The position numbers and the translations under genes are program-made. From Rhodocyclaceae bacterium (lineage in GTDB: Bacteria; Pseudomonadota; Gammaproteobacteria; Burkholderiales; Rhodocyclaceae), in contig JADFDL010000025.1 of assembly GCA_018262875.1 (NCBI GenBank), positions 1 through 12,141 on the forward strand: DNA of 12,141 nucleotides, given 5' to 3'. This document shows, in pieces, positions 5,313 to 10,775 of this stretch. Every line of letters begins with the position of its first letter. The stretch's first letter is position 1. The notes beneath the pieces were generated by a model, which saw only the letters and a list, made by a program, of their open reading frames with translations, did not search any database and had not been told where the DNA came from.

Positions 5313-7534
5313 GCGCCGGCCCCGCTTGTCCGCGGCACGGCAAAGCTCTCGGGCGGAAGTCCCGCCCGATGCCGCTGCCACATCGTCTCGAAGGCCAGGT
5401 CCAGTTCGCGCACGCGCTGCGCGGTGTCGAACAGGGCGCAGGTGCTGCGACTGCGGGCAAGTCGGGCGCGCAGTTCGGCGAGTTCCTGCGGCTGCGTCGC
5501 CAGCCGCAATGCGGTGGCTTCGTAAGCGGCGCGGTCCGGTGCGATCAATTCCGGCAGTCCGGCGGCGCGCACGATGCCGGCGCCGATGCGCGATGCCATG
5601 GTGTCCCCCAGGCAGGCCAGCACCGGCAATCCCGCCCAGAGGGCATCCGTCGCCGTGGTGTGGGCGCCACAGTAAAAAGTGTCGATAAACAGGTCGGCGT
5701 AGGCATGGCGCGCCAGGTGCTCCGCGTGCGGCAGGCGCGGCGCGAAGACGAGCCTTTCCGCCGCAACCCCATGCGATGCCGCCTCGCGCTGCAAATTGCG
5801 CCGCACCGCCTCGCCGCCATCCAGCAGCCACAGCACGCTGCCAGGCACGCGGGCAAGCAGGCGCATCCAGGCGGCGAAGACATCCGGCTCGATCTTGTAA
5901 TTGGTGTTGAAGCAGCAGAAGACGAAGCCCCGTTCGGGCAGGCCGAATTCCCGTCGGCCCGCTTTCACCTCGGCGATAGCCTCTCTGTCGTTGTAGATCC
6001 AGAAGGTGTCCGGCAGGAACACCAGCTTCTCGCTCCAGCAGGATTCCTCTTCGGGTGGGGTCGTATACGCGTCGGTGATGCGGTAATCGATCAGTTCCCC
6101 GCCCATCGTTCCCGGCAATCCCAGATAGGATGCCCGCACAGGCACGGGCCGCAGGGCGAACACCTCGGGACGGGAGTGTTCCAGGTGACCGGCAAGGTCG
6201 ACCAGGATATCGATGCCGTCGCGCGCGATGCGCGCAGCGATTTCACGGCTGTCCAGTCCCGATAATTCCCTGAATTCGTCGCAGGCCTCGACGATGCGCT
6301 GTTTCAGCGGCCCCTCGCCTCGATGCAAGGAATAGCCGAAGGTTTCGAAGCGCGTGCGGTCGCGCAGGGCGAGATGGCGCCAGTGCAATTTCGCCGAGGG
6401 ATGATCGCGGAAGTTGGGTGAAATAAAACCCAGGCGGATTCGCCCATCCGTCCGTCCCGCGCTCCCGATGGCGGCGGGAGCGTTAATGGAAAGCGCCGCC
6501 GCCCGTTCCACCGCTGCCAGCGCAATGCCCCGCGCCAGCGCCTGCTGATCCGTCGCCTTGAGCGGCAGGGACAGCGCGGTATGGTAGAGCCCCATTTCTT
6601 CCAGAGGAAAAGGTTTGCTGCGAAGGTCCGCGGCGAGCGCGCGCAGGCCGTCGATCAATCGTCCCCGCTCGCGCCAGTCGCAAACTTTCTGGCGTTCCAG
6701 CAGGCGCGCCAGGCGGATCTGGCGCGGATCCAAAGTCAGTCGCTGCGGGACCGCGACACCCACCGCGGCAGCGGCAGCAGTTCGGAAGTTGCCGGCCGCG
6801 GCGGCATCGGCTTCACGGGCGCGGGCAAAGGCGGCGTGCGCTTCGGCATCCCGCTCCAGCATGGCGAGCGCCAGTCCCCGCAGCATGAGCGCGTTCGCGT
6901 CGTCCGGCCGCAGCCGCAGCGATCGCTCGACAGAGGCCAGCGCCTCCGCAGGGCGGTCCAGCCGCAGCAGCACGTCGGCCAGGTTGTAGTGCGCCGCAGC
7001 GCTGCCGACATGGCTGCGCGCCAGCGTCTGATTGTTGCGCAGCGCCTCCTCCAGCCGGCCGAGGCGCGCCAGCAGGGCGCCGCGATTGAGCAGCCCGCGG
7101 AAGTCGCCCGGGGTACGTTGCAACGCTTCGTTGTAACGCGCCAAGGCAGCCGCAGGCTCGCCCAGTTCTTCCAGGATGAAACCGGCATCGACCAGAAAGT
7201 CAGTCGCCGCAGGACGGCGCTGGAGCAGTTCCTCGACCTGCGCCAGCGCCTCGTTCGGCCGCTTCAGTTCCAGCAGGATTGCAGCAAAGGCGCGGCGGGC
7301 TTCATGGAGATCCGGGTCGAGCGCGAGTGCGCGCTCGATCGCGGATAGCGCCGCATCGAGGTTCCCCTGGCTGTGACGCGCGGCACCGATGATGAACCAG
7401 GCACGGGCGCTAACCGGATCGTCTTTGGCGGCCCGTAGCGCAATGGCTTCGGCTTGAGCTGGCTCGCCCTGGCGCAGCAGCGCCGCCGCCTGGTCAAGCG
7501 CCGGATTCGCTAGGCCGCCGGGGTCGGTTCCCAT
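5309..7534 (-). CDS. TPR-containing glycosyltransferase, GT41 (OGT/SPINDLY-like)
   Basis: This is a 741-residue protein without signal peptide or membrane segment, so it is cytoplasmic. Residues about 9-250 are TPR repeats (for example AWFIIGAARHSQGNLDAALS, AAHYNLADVLLRLDRPAEAL). Residues about 365-725 are a GT41 catalytic region. It keeps FRDHPSAKL (375-383) with H378, at the place of human OGT His498. It also keeps SYLGLPGTMGG (469-479), SEKLVFLPDTFWIY (501-514), FNTNYKIEP (542-550) with K547 (OGT Lys842) and CGAHTTATDALWAGLPV (622-638) with H625, T626, T627 and D630. Family members use UDP- or GDP-sugars to glycosylate Ser/Thr or Asn of proteins. The TPRs usually bind the protein acceptor. 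The gene lies 75 nt downstream of the FecR-barrel gene, so that protein is a candidate acceptor (inference). It is coupled by ATGA to the next gene. No clear ribosome-binding site precedes the ATG at 7534. Confidence 0.92.
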   Translation of the reverse strand: MGTDPGGLANPALDQAAALLRQGEPAQAEAIALRAAKDDPVSARAWFIIGAARHSQGNLDAALSAIERALALDPDLHEARRAFAAILLELKRPNEALAQVEELLQRRPAATDFLVDAGFILEELGEPAAALARYNEALQRTPGDFRGLLNRGALLARLGRLEEALRNNQTLARSHVGSAAAHYNLADVLLRLDRPAEALASVERSLRLRPDDANALMLRGLALAMLERDAEAHAAFARAREADAAAAGNFRTAAAAAVGVAVPQRLTLDPRQIRLARLLERQKVCDWRERGRLIDGLRALAADLRSKPFPLEEMGLYHTALSLPLKATDQQALARGIALAAVERAAALSINAPAAIGSAGRTDGRIRLGFISPNFRDHPSAKLHWRHLALRDRTRFETFGYSLHRGEGPLKQRIVEACDEFRELSGLDSREIAARIARDGIDILVDLAGHLEHSRPEVFALRPVPVRASYLGLPGTMGGELIDYRITDAYTTPPEEESCWSEKLVFLPDTFWIYNDREAIAEVKAGRREFGLPERGFVFCCFNTNYKIEPDVFAAWMRLLARVPGSVLWLLDGGEAVRRNLQREAASHGVAAERLVFAPRLPHAEHLARHAYADLFIDTFYCGAHTTATDALWAGLPVLACLGDTMASRIGAGIVRAAGLPELIAPDRAAYEATALRLATQPQELAELRARLARSRSTCALFDTAQRVRELDLAFETMWQRHRAGLPPESFAVPRTSGAGA

Positions 7535-7551
7535 GCAGGATGCTTGAAATG

Positions 7552-7569
7552 GCCGACAGGCTCGTCGGC
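7552..7569. repeat. small inverted repeat before the glycosyltransferase gene
   Basis: A perfect 6-bp stem (GCCGAC / GTCGGC) with a 6-nt loop sits in the 75-nt gap between the FecR-barrel gene and the glycosyltransferase gene, 17 nt before the latter's ATG. It has no T-run, so it is not an intrinsic terminator. In RNA it could affect ribosome access or stability, but it could also be chance in GC-rich DNA. Confidence 0.3.
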
Positions 7570-7609
7570 AGGGTGATCCGGGGGCGACGCGGCGCTCCCG
7601 GGAATGCGT

Positions 7610-9001
7610 TTATTTCTTGAAAACCGCCGCGCCGTGAATGTCGCCGTATTGCGTTCCGTTGAATTCATAGACCAGCCCGGCACGCGCGGCATTCGCGCCG
7701 GCGAAGAAGCCGAGGACGCTAGATCCGCAAAAGCAGCAATCGGAGCCGGTGCTGGTCACGCTGCCAGTCCCATAGAAACCCGAACCGGCAATCGAGCCGC
7801 TCCAGGACGACGAATAGGTGTTCGCCCCCAGCGGAACGCCGAGGTTGCCCATGATCGTGGAAGCCCCGAAATTCGCCGTCAGGCTGCCGCTGATGGGCTG
7901 GGTGCCGATAGTAAAGGCGCTGCCGTCCCAGGCCGTCGGGTAGGTGTAGCCCAGGAGGGAGTAGGTGGCCGTGGTATTGGCAAGCTGCAGCGCGCTCATG
8001 TCGGACAGGGACGTCGGCATGCCGACGACGTAGTGAACATGCTGCATGGCATAGATTGAGCCATCGTCGTCGATGGTGCCATCGATCCAGCGCCCCCAGC
8101 CGATGGTGCCGTCTGTGAGCATGCCGACGGGAGCCCCCTGCGTGACGCTTGCCGGCCAGTTCGTGTCACTGAAGGCCGCCAGCCCGCCGCCACTGAATGT
8201 GGCGGACGTAGCTCCCTCCAGTCCATCGAAATCATACATACCGGCAGAGCCATCGAACACGCCGACTGCGGCAAGCGAATAGCCCGGCCCGGAAGTCAAT
8301 GTCGGCAACGCAGCCGGCGGAGGAATCGTTGCTGGCGTGCCATCGCTGTTGGTGTTGTTCCCGGCGACAAAGCCGGGGAGCTGCCCTTCCTGCGCCGGCG
8401 GCGGCGGGATTTCCGCCTTCTTGTCGGTCATCACCGGCTGGGTGTTGTTGTCGGCGACGTAGGCCGTCTCGCCGCTGTTGAGGATCAGGCAGCCGGCGGC
8501 GTTGCACACCTCGTTGCTGCCTTCGCCCGTCGTGACGTTGATGCTGTTGCCGTAGACGACCGAGTACTCGGTGCCGCGGATGCCGATGGTCGCCACCGTG
8601 GTGGTGACCTTGTAGTTCTCGCGGTTGCTGCGCCCGACCAGGCCAGTGATGGTGCGCAGGCCGCCCTTCAGCAGGCTGAAGAAGCCCTTTTCGCTGCCGT
8701 CGGCCTTGCCGGTGAAGCGGTAGTCGTCGATGCGGAACTGGGTCTGCGGGGCAAGCGAGACCTGGGCGCCGTCGGTGAAGCGCACCTGGGCGCGGCCGCT
8801 GCCGGTGTCGATGGTCTCGCCATTGGCGATTTCGGCGCCCTTGGCAATCGGCCGGCTGCGGCCGTCCGGGGCGAGCGCCTTGACGTCGCCCGCGGCAAAA
8901 TCGACCTGCGCCGCACTGGCGGCGTAGCCGGAGACCGGATAAACCGCCGACAGGGCTGCCATCAGGGCAGCGCCGGATTTCAGCTTGAATTCGATGGGCA
9001 T
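7610..9001 (-). CDS. secreted FecR-domain protein with C-terminal TbpB-like barrel; predicted T11SS cargo
   Basis: This is a 463-residue protein with a Sec signal peptide (about 1-28, ending SGYAA) and no lipobox. A FecR domain covers about 38-158 (DTGSGRAQVRFTDG, GFFSLLKGGLRTITG, TVATIGIRGTEYSVVYGNS). A Cys-X4-Cys pair follows at C166 and C171, then a Pro/Asn/Thr-rich linker (about 195-235). The C-terminal half is rich in Gly, Ser, Thr and Asn, with short alternating strands: GWGRW near 301-305, GSLTANFGAS, SGSIAGSGFYGTGSV, then GFFAGANAARAGLVYEFNG and a closing HGAAVFKK. The GFF-G-NA...G / AxFKK ending resembles the small C-terminal barrel of TbpB-like proteins exported by Slam/T11SS channels. 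Such a channel is encoded 16 nt upstream. A CCFC cluster (C422, C423, C425) lies in the barrel. Five Asn-X-Ser/Thr sites occur (N155, N185, N215, N342, N448). FecR and export are well supported; the cargo role is inferred. Confidence 0.82.
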   Translation of the reverse strand: MPIEFKLKSGAALMAALSAVYPVSGYAASAAQVDFAAGDVKALAPDGRSRPIAKGAEIANGETIDTGSGRAQVRFTDGAQVSLAPQTQFRIDDYRFTGKADGSEKGFFSLLKGGLRTITGLVGRSNRENYKVTTTVATIGIRGTEYSVVYGNSINVTTGEGSNEVCNAAGCLILNSGETAYVADNNTQPVMTDKKAEIPPPPAQEGQLPGFVAGNNTNSDGTPATIPPPAALPTLTSGPGYSLAAVGVFDGSAGMYDFDGLEGATSATFSGGGLAAFSDTNWPASVTQGAPVGMLTDGTIGWGRWIDGTIDDDGSIYAMQHVHYVVGMPTSLSDMSALQLANTTATYSLLGYTYPTAWDGSAFTIGTQPISGSLTANFGASTIMGNLGVPLGANTYSSSWSGSIAGSGFYGTGSVTSTGSDCCFCGSSVLGFFAGANAARAGLVYEFNGTQYGDIHGAAVFKK

Positions 9002-9009
9002 GATGAAGG

Positions 9010-9015
9010 CCTCCC
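9010..9015 (-). promoter_or_regulatory. Shine-Dalgarno site of the FecR-barrel gene
   Basis: GGGAGG on the minus strand lies 8 nt before the ATG at 9001 and just after the stop of the Slam-like gene. It supports both the start choice and expression of the two genes as one operon. Confidence 0.7.
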
Positions 9016-9017
9016 GC

Positions 9018-10343
9018 TCAGAAATTCCGTCTCACGGTGACGGACACCATTTCTCGCTTGTAGTCGTTCAGGGCAATGTTCGAGTTGCTGTGGGTGTATT
9101 GGAACTGCGGCGTCACCAGCCAGTCCTTGGCCGGCGTCCAGGCCACCCCGACCCCCAGGTTCCACTGATGATCGACGCGCGTCCTCAGGAAGAAGGGGTC
9201 ATCGGCGCCGTAGCGGCGGTGCTCGTAGCCGAGATTGGCGAAGAGCCTGGCGTCGCGGTGGATTTCATGCTGGGCGCCGATGCGGGCGCCGTAGAGCATG
9301 TGGCCAAGATGCTCGAAGCCGTCCTTGCGGGTCGCCTCATCGCCGACATAGGCGCCGCCGTAGAACACCGTCTTGAACCCCCGCAGCGCATGGGCGAAGT
9401 TGGCGCCGATGACGAAGCGGTCGGCATTGCGCACCTCCTGCGACATGTAGCGCAGGTCGGAATACTGGATGTAGAGGCTGGCCTGGCTGCGGGCGTCGTA
9501 GTTGTGCTGCCACTGCGCGGTGAAACCCGCCGCCTCGCGGTAGCGGTCGTTGTCGACCCAGAACTGGTTGTACTGCAGGGCCGCGCTGAAGACGTCCTTG
9601 CCGTAGGTGCGCACGACGCCGACGTGGGCATCCGCGGAGCCGGTGTCGAATACATCGACTTCGGTGTTCATGCGCTTGCTGCCGTTCAGGCCCGCGGTGA
9701 GGGCCCATTCCTTGTCCAGCGGCGTGCGCAGATTCAAGCCGCCGCCGACCGAGGTAAACGTATCGCTGCGGCGCACGCCGCCCGGGCCGAGGGTGAAGAT
9801 GGCGCCGCCGAAGAGCGGCACCGCGATGTTGCGGTCCGCGGTCGCGCTGTTCACGTTGGTGTCATGGCCGAAAGTGCCTTCGACATAGCCGCGCACAACA
9901 GTGCGGCCTTCGTCATCGGCGCGCTCGATGGCGGAAAGCAGGCGGTCGATGGTGACGGCGACTTCGGGCGGAACGCCCTGTTTCTTGACCGTTTCGAATT
10001 CCTGCCTGGCGGTGCGCGTCTCGCCCAGGGCCGCATAGGCGCGGGCGATCTCGGCGCGGGCGCGAACATGATCCGGGTTCACCGCCAGCACGCGTTCCAG
10101 CGCGAAGACGGCATTGGTGTTTTTGCCCGTCTCAAGAGCGGAAAGGCCGAGAAGGAAGTCGTAGTCGGGATCGCCGGCGCGCTGGGGCTCGAGCGGTTCG
10201 AGCAGCGCGTAGGCGGCCTTGGCGTCCCCCTTGTCGAGCAGGGCCTTGGCATTGTCGGTTATCGCATCGGCACGCACTCCCCCTGCGGCCAGCAGGCCGG
10301 CCACAATCAAGGCGATGCGGATTCTGGAATTTCTATTCTTCAC
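9018..10343 (-). CDS. Slam/DUF560-like outer-membrane barrel with N-terminal TPR (predicted T11SS channel)
   Basis: This is a 441-residue protein that starts at GTG 10343, right at its signal peptide (VKNRNSRIRIALIVAGLLAAGGVRA, cut near 25). An N-terminal periplasmic TPR-like helical region follows (about 26-145: AKALLDKGDAKAAYALLEPL, DFLLGLSALETGKNTNAVFA, ALERVLAVNPDHVRARAEIA). From about 150 it is a chain of amphipathic strands beginning GYVEGTFGHDTNVNS, and it ends in Phe (VSVTVRRNF), the usual outer-membrane barrel signature. TPR plus a barrel opening with D-x-N-x-N fits the surface lipoprotein assembly modifier family (DUF560), the channel of type XI secretion. The length matches as well. 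These channels move proteins with a small C-terminal barrel to the cell surface. The adjacent FecR-barrel gene, 16 nt downstream, is the likely client. An uncharacterised TPR-porin is the alternative. Confidence 0.78.
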   Translation of the reverse strand: MKNRNSRIRIALIVAGLLAAGGVRADAITDNAKALLDKGDAKAAYALLEPLEPQRAGDPDYDFLLGLSALETGKNTNAVFALERVLAVNPDHVRARAEIARAYAALGETRTARQEFETVKKQGVPPEVAVTIDRLLSAIERADDEGRTVVRGYVEGTFGHDTNVNSATADRNIAVPLFGGAIFTLGPGGVRRSDTFTSVGGGLNLRTPLDKEWALTAGLNGSKRMNTEVDVFDTGSADAHVGVVRTYGKDVFSAALQYNQFWVDNDRYREAAGFTAQWQHNYDARSQASLYIQYSDLRYMSQEVRNADRFVIGANFAHALRGFKTVFYGGAYVGDEATRKDGFEHLGHMLYGARIGAQHEIHRDARLFANLGYEHRRYGADDPFFLRTRVDHQWNLGVGVAWTPAKDWLVTPQFQYTHSNSNIALNDYKREMVSVTVRRNF

Positions 10344-10350
10344 TGCTGAG

Positions 10351-10357
10351 CCCCCTT
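10351..10357 (-). promoter_or_regulatory. Shine-Dalgarno site fixing the GTG start at 10343
   Basis: AAGGGGG on the minus strand lies 7 nt before GTG 10343. That GTG opens a clean signal peptide. The longer reading from ATG 10400 would put 19 polar, Cys-containing residues in front of the signal peptide, which is unlikely. Confidence 0.75.
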
Positions 10358-10428
10358 CCCGACAGGTACGAACCGGGATCACCGCTTGACAATCGGGCAA
10401 GGTTAAACGATTTGGGGCTTGCGGGCAA

Positions 10429-10438
10429 TCTCATGAGA
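10429..10438. repeat. 10-bp palindrome in the gap before the Slam-like gene
   Basis: TCTCATGAGA is a perfect palindrome in the 126-nt gap between the 52-residue gene and the Slam-like gene. It could be a regulator half-site pair, but nothing else in the window repeats it, so this may be chance. Confidence 0.2.
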
Positions 10439-10469
10439 GTCTGTCAGCGTTTGCTTATAAGGCTTTGTA

Positions 10470-10628
10470 TCACTGTTTGACCACGAACGATCCGGTAATC
10501 ACGGACTCTGCGCGGACCAGCGATTCGGCACGCTGCAAATCCGGCTGCACGGGCGTCTGGGCCTGCGCCAGCCCTACGGGAACCAGCACCGACAGGACAA
10601 GAAAGCCCAGAAACAAAATAATGCGCAT
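10470..10628 (-). CDS. 52-residue exported peptide, unknown function
   Basis: The reading frame opens ATG CGC ATT ATT and encodes 52 residues. MRIILFLGFLVLSVLVPVGLAQA is a textbook Sec signal peptide (one Arg, a long hydrophobic core, AxA cleavage). This leaves a mature peptide of about 29 residues, QTPVQPDLQRAESLVRAESV followed by ITGSFVVKQ. The mature part contains the short repeat RAES-LV-RAES and looks like an amphipathic helix. There is no cysteine, so it is not a lipoprotein. A strong promoter lies just upstream, with its expected transcription start about 20 nt before the ATG. A short GGGTAGG stretch 4 nt before the ATG may act as ribosome-binding site. It is the first gene before the Slam-like exporter on the same strand, so it may be part of that system. 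I do not recognise a family. The case for a gene rests on the signal peptide, the promoter and the position. Confidence 0.62.
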   Translation of the reverse strand: MRIILFLGFLVLSVLVPVGLAQAQTPVQPDLQRAESLVRAESVITGSFVVKQ

Positions 10629-10655
10629 GCTGCCTACCCGCGATGGCGATGCTTC

Positions 10656-10683
10656 ATTTTATTCAATTAATGCTTTATGTCAA
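10656..10683 (-). promoter_or_regulatory. sigma-70-type promoter for the exported-peptide / Slam-FecR operon
   Basis: On the minus strand a perfect TTGACA (10683-10678) is followed by a 16-nt AT-rich spacer and TAAAAT (10661-10656). This is by far the best promoter match in the window. It lies in an AT-rich island between the decarboxylase terminator and the 52-residue gene. It could drive all six minus-strand genes down to 3297, as no intrinsic terminator is visible in between. A short palindrome ATAAGTTAT (10683-10691) touches the -35 box and might be an operator. Confidence 0.75.
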
Positions 10684-10733
10684 TAAGTTATGTTGTTTTT
10701 TTGACACAGAACATTAACCTTGTACGCGGGTGG

Positions 10734-10757
10734 AAAAAAACCGCCCGAGGGCGGTTT
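10734..10757 (-). terminator. Rho-independent terminator of the decarboxylase gene
   Basis: Read on the minus strand, AAACCGCC-CTCG-GGCGGTTT forms an 8-bp stem (10757-10738) with a 4-nt loop, and the T-run is seven bases (10740-10734). It starts 19 nt after the decarboxylase stop and ends about 50 nt before the -35 of the next promoter, so it insulates the two units. Confidence 0.92.
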
Positions 10758-10775
10758 GTCTGTTGGGCATGCCCT

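Noticed and set aside
4029..5525. 498-residue open frame on the plus strand
   Set aside because: It is antisense to the adenylate-forming enzyme, whose motifs are intact. The composition is Arg/Ala/His/Gln-rich without recognisable domains.
5313..5831. 173-residue N-terminal extension of the adenylate-forming enzyme frame
   Set aside because: It overlaps the conserved GT41 C-terminal coding region in another frame and is low-complexity Arg/Gly/Ala. The ATGA-coupled start at 5312 fits the family.
8985..10349. 454-residue open frame on the plus strand
   Set aside because: It is antisense to the Slam-like gene and its neighbour. The minus-strand frame has a signal peptide, TPR region, barrel strands and a terminal Phe, whereas this one shows no motifs and is a by-product of high GC content.
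10387..10392. TTGTCA on the minus strand as a separate promoter for the Slam-like gene
   Set aside because: At 17-18 nt spacing only GTACCT or TACCTG is found, which is a poor -10 box. An internal promoter is possible but not supported.
10465..10686. 73-residue open frame on the plus strand in the gap before the Slam-like gene
   Set aside because: It has no ribosome-binding site or motif and reads across the well-formed minus-strand signal-peptide gene and its promoter.
10701..10706. Perfect TTGACA on the plus strand in the AT-rich island
   Set aside because: No acceptable -10 box lies 15-19 nt downstream, and there is no plus-strand gene for it to serve.
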